A stretch of 64,000 nucleotides of DNA from Paenibacillus alkaliterrae (GCF_021532375.1 NZ_JAKGAP010000041.1:1-64000); one strand, 5' to 3'. Numbered from the stretch's first letter, positions 45,387-54,517 are shown. Notes: generated by a model not told the origin, from the sequence alone. Made by a program: numbers and translations.

Positions 45387-46646
45387 ATGGATGAAGGAAT
45401 GAGAGAAAAGATTGCGTTATTTCGCTATGGCCTGATCGCACCGCTGTTAAACGGTCAAGTCGATCGAGCCGCTTACTTGGCCGAAGTGTCGGCCAAGAAG
45501 CATGATGTGCCCTGTTACGGGGAAAAGATGTATGCGGCTAAAACAATCCTGGAATGGCTGCTATTCTACCGTCGCAAAGGCTTTGACGGCTTGAAACCGG
45601 GAACGCGTTCGGATCGGGGAAAATCCCGTACGATGTCACCGGATCAACAAGATCATGTATTAGCGCTCAGAAAACAGCATGCGGAGATGCCCGTAACGGT
45701 ATTTTATGATTATCTGGTTGCCAAAGGCGAGATTCTGCCAGGTCGCGTGTCCTATTCGACGATTCACCGCTTTTTGAACTTGCATGGACTGCTTAGCGGC
45801 GAGGCGACACAGGGGACAGAACGAAAACGGTTCGCTCATGACAAGGTCAATATGCTTTGGCAGACGGACATGAGTGAGGGACCGCGGCTTCGGATCGACG
45901 GCAAGCTTGTTCGGACGCATCTGATCGCCTTCATTGACGATTGTTCGCGGCTGGTGCCTTTTGCGCAGTTCGTCCCAACGGAGAAATTCGACGGGCTGCG
46001 CATCGTGATGAAAGAAGCGCTCATCCGGCGAGGCATCCCAAAGTTGCTCTACACCGACAACGGAAAAATCTTTCGTTCGGACATTTTACAGCTCGCTTGC
46101 GCCGGACTTGGCATCCAGCTTCTACATACCCGCGCTTATGATCCTCAAAGTAAGGGTAAAATAGAACGTATGTTCCTAACATGCAAAACCCGATTCTACA
46201 CGTTACTTCAAGCCGAACCGGCATCCTCCATCGAGGAGTTGAACGAACGATTCTGGAAGTGGCTTGAGGAAGATTACCACCGCAGGCCGCATGCGTCCCT
46301 GGAAGGGAAAATGCCACTGGAGGTGTATCTGTCTCAGATCGAACAGGTACGCACCGTCTCCGATCTGGCCATGCTGGATACGCTCTTTTTGCGGCGGGCC
46401 AAACGGACCGTGAAGCATGATGCCACATTCTCACTCGAGAACCGACTCTACGAAGTGCCGGAGACGTTTGCCGGACAGAAAGTGGAAGTCCGCTATGACG
46501 AGAATGACGTGCATGTGTACGTGGAAGGTAAGCCAGCAGCGCAAGCGAAGATCGTTCGGTTCGCCGACAACGCCCACGTGAAGCGTGAGCGGCCAGCGCT
46601 TTCATTCAAAGCGCTACAGGAGTCGGGAGGTGCGGCGGATGTATAG
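45387..46646 (+). CDS. DDE transposase (rve integrase domain)
   Basis: A 419-residue transposase. An N-terminal helix-turn-helix region (about 1-120) is followed by an rve catalytic core. The DDE residues are visible as MLWQTDMSEG (D near 158), LYTDNGKIF (D near 218) and DPQSKGKIERMF (E near 255). A C-terminal beta-barrel-like domain contains RLYEVPETFAGQKVEVRYD. AAGGAGG precedes the ATG by eight bases. Its stop lies inside the ATPase start region. All catalytic residues are intact, so the element may be active. Confidence 0.88.
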   Translation: MDEGMREKIALFRYGLIAPLLNGQVDRAAYLAEVSAKKHDVPCYGEKMYAAKTILEWLLFYRRKGFDGLKPGTRSDRGKSRTMSPDQQDHVLALRKQHAEMPVTVFYDYLVAKGEILPGRVSYSTIHRFLNLHGLLSGEATQGTERKRFAHDKVNMLWQTDMSEGPRLRIDGKLVRTHLIAFIDDCSRLVPFAQFVPTEKFDGLRIVMKEALIRRGIPKLLYTDNGKIFRSDILQLACAGLGIQLLHTRAYDPQSKGKIERMFLTCKTRFYTLLQAEPASSIEELNERFWKWLEEDYHRRPHASLEGKMPLEVYLSQIEQVRTVSDLAMLDTLFLRRAKRTVKHDATFSLENRLYEVPETFAGQKVEVRYDENDVHVYVEGKPAAQAKIVRFADNAHVKRERPALSFKALQESGGAADV

Positions 46647-47439
46647 AGCCTTCTATTCGCTCGCTTCCGCGCCGTTTGCCAAAGAGGTGAAGCCCGAGCA
46701 TGCTTACGCATCGGCTTCGTTTCAGGAGACGAGCGCATGCATGTCCTATCTGAAACAGACACGCGGTATGGGCATGATCGTCGGCGAGCCCGGCGCCGGT
46801 AAAACTTACGCGCTGCGGGTGTTTAGCGATTCGCTGAACCAAGCGCTGTACAAGGTGGTCTATTTTCCAATGTCCACCGGTTCGGTGAATGATTTCTACC
46901 GGGGATTGGCATTTGGACTGGGCGAAGAGCCGAAAACGCGCAAGGTGGATCTGTTTCGCCAAATCCAGCACGCCGTCACAACCTCATTCCACGAACGAAA
47001 GATAACGCCGGTCTTTATTCTTGATGAAATGCAAATGGCCAAGGATGTATTCCTCAGCGATTTGAATCTGCTATTTAACTTTAACATGGATTCGTCGAAC
47101 CCGTTTCTGCTTCTGCTCTGCGGTCTTCCGTACCTTCGAGACCGATTGACCTTGAACCACAACCGCCCGCTGGCACAGCGACTCCTGCTGAGCCACCAGG
47201 TAGAGCCGCTGACCAAGGACGAAGTGAAAGGGTACGTCGAACACCATATGCATCTTGCAGGTGCGAAACACCCGATTTTCATCGATAGCGCGATGGAGGC
47301 GCTGGCCGTGTGTACCAAAGGGTACCCTCGTTTGGTGAACAAGATCGCCGTCCGTTCGCTCTTGCACGGCTTTCAGCGGAAAGCGGAACAGATTGATGCT
47401 GATCTGATTCGCATCGCCGCTATGGAGTTTGGGATGTGA
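46639..47439 (+). CDS. Transposon AAA ATPase (TniB/IstB/ExeA-like)
   Basis: A 266-residue AAA+ ATPase with Walker A GEPGAGKTYALR (about 48-59), Walker B PVFILDEMQMA and sensor-like LLLLCGLPYLRDRL. It is the partner of the DDE transposase and by analogy assembles on target DNA and activates insertion. ATG at 46639 is five bases after GGGAGGTG and overlaps the transposase stop by eight bases, so expression is coupled. Confidence 0.88.
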   Translation: MYRAFYSLASAPFAKEVKPEHAYASASFQETSACMSYLKQTRGMGMIVGEPGAGKTYALRVFSDSLNQALYKVVYFPMSTGSVNDFYRGLAFGLGEEPKTRKVDLFRQIQHAVTTSFHERKITPVFILDEMQMAKDVFLSDLNLLFNFNMDSSNPFLLLLCGLPYLRDRLTLNHNRPLAQRLLLSHQVEPLTKDEVKGYVEHHMHLAGAKHPIFIDSAMEALAVCTKGYPRLVNKIAVRSLLHGFQRKAEQIDADLIRIAAMEFGM

Positions 47440-47681
47440 TGCCCATGACACGAACATACCGAGATGGTCGCATGTTGTATGATGCCAGGTATGACCGCTG
47501 GACAGTGTGGGATCTCTACGCCAAGCCCTGTCCTTTACATTGCGGCGAAGCCTTTGACCTGAAGGTCGGACAACATTTCTTGCCCTGCCGAATCGAAATG
47601 GACTGCGAATGGTTCATTGAATTCAGTAACACGAAGTTCTATCTGCACCCCGATGTGAGCTATTGGATTCGGGTTCGATAG
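47439..47681 (+). CDS. DUF5348-like small protein
   Basis: An 80-residue protein resembling DUF5348: YDARYDRWTVWDLYAKPCPLHCGE, then CRIEMDCEWFIEF and YLHPDVSYWIRV. The start ATG at 47439 shares its A with the ATPase stop (TGATG), with ATG at 47445 as an alternative. It is the last gene of the transposon operon. Accessory function unknown. Confidence 0.72.
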   Translation: MPMTRTYRDGRMLYDARYDRWTVWDLYAKPCPLHCGEAFDLKVGQHFLPCRIEMDCEWFIEFSNTKFYLHPDVSYWIRVR

Positions 47682-47721
47682 ATGGAGTATATCTCGTTCT
47701 TGCCTGATCGGCAACTTCCTC

Positions 47722-47752
47722 AAGCAGTCAGGAGAAACCTGACTGCTTGTTT
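47722..47752 (+). terminator. Terminator closing the transposon operon
   Basis: Perfect 11-bp arms AAGCAGTCAGG/CCTGACTGCTT with an AGAAA loop, followed by GTTTAT. Confidence 0.75.
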
Positions 47753-47858
47753 ATGGAAAAAAACTTCTGCCGGATTGCCGTGATTATGTGATCATCCTGA
47801 TCCCCACATGCCGAATTAATTTGAATAACAGTCGAAAAACCACTCCATTTCAGCCGCT

Positions 47859-48221
47859 TTATTTTGCATATCCTCTGCCGGAATAGTTTGCAAATTCACA
47901 GTAGTCTCTCAAAGTATGTGGAGAATCAAAGTAACGTAGATGAATGTTCTTGTAAACCATACTAGGACTAACATTTCTCTTATTAAACAAATTACTGATA
48001 AAAGAGGGTATTTCTTTGTTCGTTCTTATCTTATCGGTAAGTTTTAATTTCTTGTGATTTAATTGTTCGATGACTCCAGCCGTATCACGTTGCAATTCAT
48101 CTGAAGTGAAGATTTGCTCTCTGTCATATGCAAAGATGAAGTTGATCTTATTTGTCGAAAGTAAACTTCTATTGTTAGCAGATTCTCTTCTATTGAATTT
48201 GACAAAATAGAAGTGAAGCAA
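47859..48221 (-). pseudogene. Fragment of a DUF2075-like ATPase
   Basis: About 120 codons. NKINFIFAYDREQIFTSDE, KLTDKIRTNKEIPSFISNLF and YKNIHLRYFDSPHTLRDY resemble the middle of DUF2075/helicase-like ATPases, near the D-x-x-Q and L-x-x-x-x-R-T-N-K-E motifs. The Walker A end and the C-terminus are missing, and the first 20 codons do not fit, so this is a truncated relic. It may have been cut by the arrival of the transposon next to it. Confidence 0.55.
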
Positions 48222-48233
48222 ATTCGCAAGAAA

Positions 48234-48269
48234 GAAAGCCGAAAATCCAAGTATTAATTGGATTCTCGG
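48234..48269. terminator. Hairpin between the DUF2075 relic and the small zinc gene
   Basis: Fifteen-base arms (AAGCCGAAAATCCAA / TTGGATTCTCGGCTT, one mismatch). T-rich sequence flanks it on both sides, so it may end transcripts of the leftward gene at 48314. Confidence 0.6.
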
Positions 48270-48313
48270 CTTATTTGTTTGCTGTCATGAACATGTGCGT
48301 AGCTTGTTTGCTA

Positions 48314-48505
48314 TCATGCTTCATAATCAGACAGCTCCTTGAACCATTCCTCGGGCGCACCAGAAGGAAATGATCTCTTAGGGTACTCCAAGCCTCCGTC
48401 AATTGAGACTGCGCCGCAGCGGCACGTCTTGTAGTCGTGGGTATACACCGACTCAATTATGTCATTGCAACATAGACATTGGATCAGATTTTTCTTCAAG
48501 CGCAT
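48314..48505 (-). CDS. Small DUF7695-like cysteine protein, copy 1
   Basis: A 63-residue protein with CLCCNDIIESVYTHDYKTCRC, here read as C-x-x-C ... C-x-C, plus the ending VSIDGG..YPKRSFPSG. The four cysteines suggest a small zinc finger. GGGAGG precedes the ATG by eight bases. A clear paralogue lies at 59475. An inverted repeat AGGGTATT/AATACCCT sits in its upstream region (48527-48549). Function unknown. Confidence 0.75.
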   Translation of the reverse strand: MRLKKNLIQCLCCNDIIESVYTHDYKTCRCGAVSIDGGLEYPKRSFPSGAPEEWFKELSDYEA

Positions 48506-48654
48506 ATGACCGTCCTCCCTAGTTCATCTAAGGGTATTGTATCAAAATACCCTAACGCCAAACACAGCTTTCTTCCTCGGGACAAACAATGAGTGACTGG
48601 ACATACGAATTTGACTCGTGCTACTGTTCCTGCTGCATATGACAAATACGGGAA

Positions 48655-49285
48655 ATGGTCGGTATGGAGCTGGTGCAACCTATACGCGAGCGCAGCAAAA
48701 TAGAAGCTATGAAGAAGTTCATGGAACACAATAAGCGTGACTTGCTAATGCTTACGCTTTGGATCAATTGTGGCTTACGGATAAGCGATATTCTCTCTTT
48801 GCAAGTAGGCGATGTGATTGGTCCAAGGGGGAGGCTCAAGGCTTTCTTTGAGGCTAGGGTGAAAAAGACGGGGAATTACCGAAGGATCGTTCTCTCGGAT
48901 AACGTGAAGAAGGTGATTGCTGAACTACCTTGGGGAGAGTATCGGCTGTGATCGGCATTTACCCTTGTTTAGAACGCGTAAGAAAGGCAAGGATGGACAA
49001 CCGCGAGCATTGACTAGGCAGCAAGCATACAACATATTGAACTACGCAGCTGAGTCGGTTGAAGTAGGAGAAGCGATTGGATGTCACAGCCATCGTAAGA
49101 CGTTTGGATACCATGCATATAAATTGGGAACGGATATTGTCTTACTTCAGCAGATATTTAACCATTCAAGCCCCTCGGTGACGCTTCGTTACATAGGCAT
49201 CTTGCAGTGTGACATCGACCGGGTATTAATCATCTATAGGAGTAGATTGATTCGGGTGGGGGGTGGTTTTAACTTTTTGGAGTAA
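48655..49285 (+). pseudogene. Frameshifted tyrosine recombinase (XerC/D-like)
   Basis: The first frame (48655-48951) gives MLTLWINCGLRISDILSLQV with the catalytic arginine. The second (48917-49285) gives RKKGKDGQPRALTRQQAYN, CHSHRKTFGYHAYK (H-x-x-R) and IFNHSSPSVTLRYIGI (H..Y). A single-base indel near 48917 separates them (VIAEL then LNYLGES). Joined, the protein would be about 200 residues, one domain shorter than a full Xer. It may be a recent knock-out of a small integrase. Confidence 0.75.
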
Positions 49286-49300
49286 TCGCAACTCCAAAAA
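49272..49300 (+). terminator. Hairpin after the broken recombinase
   Basis: CTTTTTGGAGT and ACTCCAAAAAG arms around AATCGCA. Symmetrical A/T flanks make it terminator-like on the minus strand too. Confidence 0.45.
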
Positions 49301-49354
49301 GTGTTTAGAGCAGGTGTCTGCATCGCGCTTTAGAAGAGTGTCCACCTGATTTCG

Positions 49355-49766
49355 CGCACTTGATACAGATACTGATATATGCGCCAATTCGGAGATTTTA
49401 GTTAAACAAAGCAACGGCAGTAGTCTTAGTCCGCCGCTGATTCCCTTCAATGGATCAGTCTATAACTTGTTTTCTAAAGGCTGACGATTCTTCAACTTCA
49501 AAACCGCGGTATTTCAACTACTTTGGTCTAATACTAATTTTTCACCGCACATCAGTCGCTTCGCACTTGATACAGATACTGATATATGCGCCAATTCGGA
49601 GATTTTAGTTAAACAAAGCAACGGCAGTAGTCTTAGTCCGCCGCTGATTCCCTTCAATGGATCAGTCTATAACTTGTTTTCTAAAGGCTGACGATTCTTC
49701 AACTTCAAAACCGCGGTATTTCAACTACTTTGGTCTAATACTAATTTTTCACCGCACATCAGTCGC
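49355..49766 (+). repeat. Perfect 205-bp tandem direct duplication
   Basis: Two copies (49355-49559 and 49562-49766), separated by TT, period 207. I saw no difference between them. Each contains CGCACTTGATACAG at the left and CACCGCACATCAGTCGC at the right. No gene is encoded within. The duplicated block sits directly upstream of the gene at 49830, so two copies of a control region may result. Confidence 0.92.
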
Positions 49767-49829
49767 GTATGTTTTAATGTTGAGCTTTGTGTCTATAATG
49801 TTAAAAATAACTTTTTAGGGTGATGTGAT

Positions 49830-50069
49830 ATGGATAATACAACAAAAATACATAAGATATTTGACGTAGAGGATGATGCTGTTCTACATGTCGAGGATAT
49901 TGCCGACATAACTAAAATGCATGTTGAAAGTGTGCGACGCTGGTGCAGGAGTGGGAAATTACAAAGTTATAATTTCGGAAATAAATATATTGTAGTTGGA
50001 TCGGATTTTAAAAACTTTATGAAACAGTCGATGGTCAAATCAAGGTGGGAACAGATGTTAAATGAGTAG
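49830..50069 (+). CDS. Small excisionase-type HTH protein
   Basis: A 79-residue protein with a MerR/excisionase-like helix-turn-helix: VEDIADITKMHVESVRRWCRSGKL followed by a short wing NFGNKYIVVGSDFKNFM. It is clearly related to the protein at 50435 (ETVRRWCRNGYV, GIDFKNFV). GGGTGATGTG precedes the ATG. Its last codons overlap the start of the next gene by eight bases. Probably a recombination directionality factor or local regulator. Confidence 0.75.
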   Translation: MDNTTKIHKIFDVEDDAVLHVEDIADITKMHVESVRRWCRSGKLQSYNFGNKYIVVGSDFKNFMKQSMVKSRWEQMLNE

Positions 50070-50433
50070 AGAATATGTATATTTATCGTTCTTCAAAGAG
50101 AATAAGGTGGATTATATATACCGACCTGATTTAAGTATTATAGAATTTCCATGCACAGATTGCCAAAATGCAGCAATAATGTGCAGCCAAACTTCCTATT
50201 GGAAATGTGAAAATTGTAATCAAGGTGGAAATATTTTGAGATTGATTGAATTCGTAAAATGTAATGGGAAATTTAGAAGGTTGTATGTTCCAAAAAAAGA
50301 ACAAAAAATAATTTTCCAGTTAGTAGAGCGTCTATTAAAAAAGTACCCTGATGAACCTGGTTTGTCAAAGATTAATAGTAAAGTTAGGGAATTAATTAAG
50401 TACTATGAAGAAAACACCGTAAGTCAAAAATGA
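50062..50433 (+). CDS. Small zinc-finger protein resembling a DnaG-type CHC2 finger
   Basis: A 123-residue protein. FPCTDCQNAAIMCSQTSYW followed by KCENCNQGGNILRLIEFV echoes the CHC2 zinc finger of DnaG-type primases (K-C-x-x-C-x-x-G-G-N-x-x-x-F), although no primase core follows. The tail is lysine-rich and helical. Translation is coupled to the HTH gene upstream (ATG inside TTAAATGAG). It could bind single-stranded or element DNA. Function not established. Confidence 0.6.
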   Translation: MSREYVYLSFFKENKVDYIYRPDLSIIEFPCTDCQNAAIMCSQTSYWKCENCNQGGNILRLIEFVKCNGKFRRLYVPKKEQKIIFQLVERLLKKYPDEPGLSKINSKVRELIKYYEENTVSQK

Positions 50434-50449
50434 CTTAACGGTGTTTATC
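50414..50449. terminator. Bidirectional terminator between convergent genes
   Basis: ACACCGTAAGTCA and TGACTTAACGGTGT arms with AAAA loop and one bulge. It overlaps the ends of both convergent genes. Confidence 0.75.
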
Positions 50450-50686
50450 TTTTATATCGTACCATTGAATAACAAAATTCTTAAAGTCAATACCACGAAT
50501 TTTATATGCTCCAAACGGACTTAGAGTCTTAACATATCCGTTACGGCACCACCTTCTAACGGTCTCTTCGTGGACTTTTATTAGCTTAGAAATATTTTTG
50601 ACTGTCAGAATGATATCATCATCGAGTTCGTCAATTATTGGGTAATTTTTTAATGGATTCGATTGATTGGCAGGAGGTATGGACAT
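50435..50686 (-). CDS. Excisionase-type HTH protein partnered with the large recombinase
   Basis: An 83-residue protein with a helix-turn-helix of the excisionase class: LTVKNISKLIKVHEETVRRW CRNGYV then SPFGAYKIRGIDFKNFV. GGAGGTGG precedes the ATG, which directly abuts the recombinase stop codon with no intervening base, so the two form an operon. It is a paralogue of the protein at 49830. Likely the directionality factor for the recombinase. Confidence 0.78.
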   Translation of the reverse strand: MSIPPANQSNPLKNYPIIDELDDDIILTVKNISKLIKVHEETVRRWCRNGYVKTLSPFGAYKIRGIDFKNFVIQWYDIKDKHR

Positions 50687-52750
50687 TTAACCACCTCCTC
50701 TTTTTTGTGATAAAATCATATTTTTTTGTTCCAGTAGCATATGACGTTGTTTGGTCCACTGAAGTTCGGTCATATGTTTTGGCTTTTCTACAATCACATC
50801 CAACTGCTCCTCAATTCTTCGTAGCTGCTGTTGAAATTCAACGTTTTCTTCTGGTTCCTTTTGTATAGGATTAACGGAAATCCTATATCCTTTTTCAATC
50901 TCCCATAGAACTAACTTTTCAAGATCCCATGGGAAATTGATTGTTGCGTCTAGGACTTGATAGTACTGTTCCTTAGTGATGTCGTCTAAATAATATTCTT
51001 CTCCAACCGTTTTAGTGGGTTTATGCCGTAATTGATGATCAGAAGCGGTTCTTTTTGCCTCATTTAAGCTATGATCTTCAGTGATGAATGTACGCATGAT
51101 CGTGTTATTTAAAGAATGGCGCGATGCTTTAAAGATAAAATCCTTCCGTTGATTTTCTTCAAGGAAGTCTAACCGCTTACGTAGGCGTTCAATAAATCTA
51201 AAACGAATCCGTTTAGTTTGAAGATTAGGCAGCGTGTAGTCTGGTCTAAACAGATATCCTTGCCCCCTGGGGTTGTTTTCTCCTTGACGCTTATATAGTC
51301 TAGTTAGATACTGGTTTAATTGGTTAACCGTACTCTTGGGGACAGGCGTATGAAAGTCCCGGTGAGAAGGACTGTTACCTTTTTTTGATATGGGAGCAGG
51401 AAGCATGAGGTTACCCCAACCATTTTCATCTTGGTCAATAAACCCCTCTGCATTCAGCTTGAAATGATTTATTTTTAGCTGAGGTAATTCTTCTGGTCTG
51501 ACTCCAATTGTACAAGATACTTGCCACATAGTAGCATTTTTGATTGGATCTATTGTCCTTACATCTTCTAATATATATTGCTTAATTAAAATCATCTGTT
51601 CTCTGGTTAAAAATGATTTAGTTTTCTGTTCATAGTCCGATTGATTGATTTCATTAATCGTATGCGGGAATTGCTGCAGGAACTTTTTAACCCGTAATGC
51701 AATCCGCCTAAAATCACGAAAATCTTTTAGGTCATCACTCTCAATTGCTTCCTCTTCAAAATTTTCCAAGAGAAAATAATAAAATGGACGCAGCTTATGG
51801 TAAATTTGGTGGAGTGTCATGGGCGCTCGGTTTGACGCAAGAAAAGCATAATCATCCTTTGAAATGTTAAGCACATCAAACACTTCTGGATTAAAGGCAG
51901 CAGGAACCTTATTCCGATTTAAAGGGTTTTTGTGAAAATCCTCCTCAATACCACAGCGTCCTGAGATGATCAATATAAAAGTTGACGACAACTTAGATTT
52001 CATGGTCTCAAGGGTCTTTTTTTTATTGGCGATTGAAGGGGATGAGCGATATCCCTCATACTCTGTCACGCCACTATTTTCTCGGTATTTAAGATACTTT
52101 GTTATCAATTGTTGTTGTTCTGATGATAACAAATCAAATGCATTATGATTTTTTGAATCCGGAGTCTGTTTTTTGAATTCCATTTTCAATTTTGGGAGTA
52201 TTTCTAAAATCTCCTTCTCATTATAAAGATTAGTCCCTTTTAAATGATCAGGTTGCGGCAGCAATCCCAAATTTCGGTATTCCTGTAGTCTTGTTCTTGA
52301 TATCAGCGTGGTTTTCAATGCAATTTGTTCAATGGTATTGTACTGATTCTTAAATAGCTCCGATTTAAGAAAAAAATAGTGAAATTTCTCCGCAGCAATA
52401 TACGATACTTTAGGTGGAGCAAGCCGCGGGACTTTCACAATCATGTCATCCCATGTGCCTTTTTGAATCTCGCTAAGCAATTCCATGTTTGTTTTATTTA
52501 GTATTGGAGCAACTTGATAAGCAATCAGATAGTCTGGATGAGCATTGTAATAATGAAAAGAATGATTATGCGTTGTATAGTAGTCTTTAATGATTGGAAT
52601 CACTTCCGAATTCACTAGCCATTCATGCTCTCCATCTTTAATGAGATAGGAGGAAAAGGGCTCTTGTTGAATAAGATAATTAAATTGATTGGGGAAAATC
52701 TCACTCCTGAATGCGGCTTGCCTTCGGGTTAAAACCTGTTGTTTAATCAT
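50687..52750 (-). CDS. Large tyrosine recombinase (about 690 aa)
   Basis: A 687-residue protein. The C-terminal third resembles the catalytic domain of tyrosine recombinases: IGVRPEELPQLKI supplies the first arginine, FKASRHSLNN corresponds to the H-x-x-R box but with lysine in the histidine position, and SDHQLRH and GEEYYLDD may give the third-box histidine and nucleophile tyrosine. The N-terminal 350 residues are long and helical, more like transposon recombinases of the Tn554 type than phage integrases. ATG at 52750 follows GGAAAGGAG. Upstream in-frame codons have no ribosome site. The neighbouring HTH gene is in the same operon. Confidence 0.75.
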   Translation of the reverse strand: MIKQQVLTRRQAAFRSEIFPNQFNYLIQQEPFSSYLIKDGEHEWLVNSEVIPIIKDYYTTHNHSFHYYNAHPDYLIAYQVAPILNKTNMELLSEIQKGTWDDMIVKVPRLAPPKVSYIAAEKFHYFFLKSELFKNQYNTIEQIALKTTLISRTRLQEYRNLGLLPQPDHLKGTNLYNEKEILEILPKLKMEFKKQTPDSKNHNAFDLLSSEQQQLITKYLKYRENSGVTEYEGYRSSPSIANKKKTLETMKSKLSSTFILIISGRCGIEEDFHKNPLNRNKVPAAFNPEVFDVLNISKDDYAFLASNRAPMTLHQIYHKLRPFYYFLLENFEEEAIESDDLKDFRDFRRIALRVKKFLQQFPHTINEINQSDYEQKTKSFLTREQMILIKQYILEDVRTIDPIKNATMWQVSCTIGVRPEELPQLKINHFKLNAEGFIDQDENGWGNLMLPAPISKKGNSPSHRDFHTPVPKSTVNQLNQYLTRLYKRQGENNPRGQGYLFRPDYTLPNLQTKRIRFRFIERLRKRLDFLEENQRKDFIFKASRHSLNNTIMRTFITEDHSLNEAKRTASDHQLRHKPTKTVGEEYYLDDITKEQYYQVLDATINFPWDLEKLVLWEIEKGYRISVNPIQKEPEENVEFQQQLRRIEEQLDVIVEKPKHMTELQWTKQRHMLLEQKNMILSQKRGGG

Positions 52751-53146
52751 GATCTGTTCTCTCCTTTCCAAAACTAGGGTGTAGTAATCATTATGGTCTT
52801 TGCCAACCAGGAACATACATAAACACAGGACACACATAATACAACAAAAAGAAAAGCAGTAATTAAAGTGATTGGTTATTAACGTGTGGAGTAAAATGTG
52901 CGGAGTAGAGTTCAAGGTCATTAACCGTGATGTCCTTGCATGAAAAAATGAAGTAGAAAGAGCACGCAAAATCTTCTAGAGATTTTTGCGTGCTCCGCAA
53001 GTAATGAGTACATATGTTCTTAATTATATTATAATTGTTTGAAAATAAAATATCAAATAGAAGGTAAATAAACATCATAGTTTTCATTTGCAATGGAAGA
53101 AGTGGTTGGGGCGGTTTTCGGCATTGCTCTATACCCGATGCCCCTG
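52751..53146. other. Gene-free stretch upstream of the large recombinase
   Basis: No gene I can support. It contains the hairpin at 52960-52995, GAGCACGCAAAATC paired with GATTTTTGCGTGCTC, with a T-rich tail on the minus strand. The recombinase promoter should lie between this hairpin and 52750. Confidence 0.5.
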
Positions 53147-53413
53147 TCAGGCAAACATATACGGGAATTGCTGGCGAGTTGCATCATAGCATTTGTTGCA
53201 GACTATGAGACTCTTATTGCTTAACCCGATGAACTTTGCCTGGATTTGATAAGTAACATCTGGTTTGAGTTCGGAAGGTAAGAAGTGTTGGCTGCATACT
53301 CCGCATGAACCATGTAGTTTCATATAACATTCAATACAGAGTGATCCTAGATCATGAATCATATGACTAAACAACTTCTCAGCTTCATTTGAACAGAGAG
53401 TACAACGATTCAT
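53147..53413 (-). CDS. Small multi-CxxC zinc-binding protein
   Basis: An 88-residue protein with four CxxC pairs: CTLC, CIEC, CGVC and CNKC, spaced as in double zinc-ribbon/LIM-like proteins that hold two zincs. No further domain. The ATG at 53413 is nine bases after GGAGG; ATG at 53422 is too close. Upstream in-frame codons lack a ribosome site. Function unknown; a nucleic-acid or protein adaptor is likely. Confidence 0.68.
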   Translation of the reverse strand: MNRCTLCSNEAEKLFSHMIHDLGSLCIECYMKLHGSCGVCSQHFLPSELKPDVTYQIQAKFIGLSNKSLIVCNKCYDATRQQFPYMFA

Positions 53414-53753
53414 CTTATTCATCCTCCAGGTGTCAACTGAATGCAAAAAACCACAGACCTCGCCCGTTAAAGGCAAAATCTGCGGTGCTTCCGCATTCAG
53501 TGATTATTATTTATACTTAATATACTTGATTGTCCGAGAATATTCAATCCTTTTTCCATCTAACGAAATCAATCTCTCTCCACGATAAAGCAAAGCGTTT
53601 AAGACTTCCCATAAAGTAGCGAGTAGCCTATCACACCCGCTCCTCTTTTGAAATCTACGAAAGGCTAGCTCACTAATCATTGGGATGTGGCTTTATTCAC
53701 TAGGTTCGGATGTTAAACATTTATTTTTACCGCATAAAAAAACAGCCCCATAT

Positions 53754-54104
53754 TTAATTTTCCGATTTTTTTTGTGTCTGGAAAATCCTGTACAAAACAT
53801 CAGAAGCCATTTTCACTTCATCTTCGTTAAGTTCAGAAAGTAAGTTAAGGATTCCTTCTATAACCATATCTTTTGCATCATGGCTTTTAGGATTATCAAT
53901 GTCAACAAGTTCACTAATGGATATGCCCAAGCTGTTTGAAATCTTGTATAGGTTCGCCAGTGAAATATTTCTTTGACCACGTTCAAGCCCACCGATGTAT
54001 GTATAATGAACATCGGCCCGTTCACCAAGTTCCTCTTGTGAGAGACCGATTGCTTTTCTATACTCTCTAATCTTATCGCCGACCATTCTTAAAATATCAG
54101 ACAT
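53754..54104 (-). CDS. XRE family transcriptional regulator
   Basis: A 116-residue repressor-like protein. The helix-turn-helix is KIREYRKAIGLSQEELGERA, then VHYTYIGGLERGQRNISLAN (about 10-60). The C-terminal 50 residues are helical and may dimerise. AAGGGGTG precedes the ATG by about nine bases. It is divergent from the small gene at 54302, so the 200 bases between probably contain its operator. No cleavage motif of the LexA/CI type is seen. Confidence 0.88.
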   Translation of the reverse strand: MSDILRMVGDKIREYRKAIGLSQEELGERADVHYTYIGGLERGQRNISLANLYKISNSLGISISELVDIDNPKSHDAKDMVIEGILNLLSELNEDEVKMASDVLYRIFQTQKKSEN

Positions 54105-54301
54105 AATTGCTACACCCCTTGTTCGAGTGTAAGCAATAGAATGTAATGAATTAACACGTATAAAGATAACAAAAAAATAAGCAAATAAGTATTAATACTG
54201 GTATAATGAGTATAGAGATTGCAAAAGTAAGTGTTTTGAACTGATTCGTCATAAGATTCTAACAATGTGTTTGATGGAAAAATTAATATGAGGTGAGAGG
54301 A

Positions 54302-54499
54302 ATGGAAGAAATTCAGAACTATTGGATGGTAGTATGGAATGCAGAAACAGGAGATTTTAAAAACGCGAAATTCTCTAGTATCTTTCATGAAGGCGAAGCA
54401 GTCGATGAATTTGAGAATACATATCTTAATTTAAAAGTGATTCACATAGGTCCAGGCGAAGAACCTCCAAAAATGTACCAGTCTTTATCCTACGTTTGA
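54302..54499 (+). CDS. Small acidic protein, unknown
   Basis: A 65-residue protein, MEEIQNYWMVVWNAETGDFK..VIHIGPGEEPPKMYQSLSYV, with no recognised family. ATG at 54302 follows GGTGAGAGG. It is transcribed away from the XRE gene and ends just before a terminator, so it forms a single-gene unit that the XRE protein may control. Confidence 0.55.
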   Translation: MEEIQNYWMVVWNAETGDFKNAKFSSIFHEGEAVDEFENTYLNLKVIHIGPGEEPPKMYQSLSYV

Positions 54500-54517
54500 T
54501 TAAAGAAATTTTTAAGC

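Larger units (their letters stand above)
44604..47752 (+). mobile_element. Four-gene DDE transposon (zinc protein, transposase, ATPase, DUF5348)
   Basis: Four rightward genes with higher GC than the flanks, packed with overlapping starts and stops and bounded by hairpins at 44604 and 47722. The DDE transposase plus AAA ATPase pair resembles the IstA/IstB or TniA/TniB logic, in which the ATPase selects or licenses target DNA. I could not define terminal inverted repeats or a target duplication, so the limits given are approximate. Confidence 0.7.

Noticed and set aside
49355..49766. CRISPR array
   Set aside because: Only two copies of a 205-bp unit with a two-base gap; no short repeats with spacers and no cas genes.
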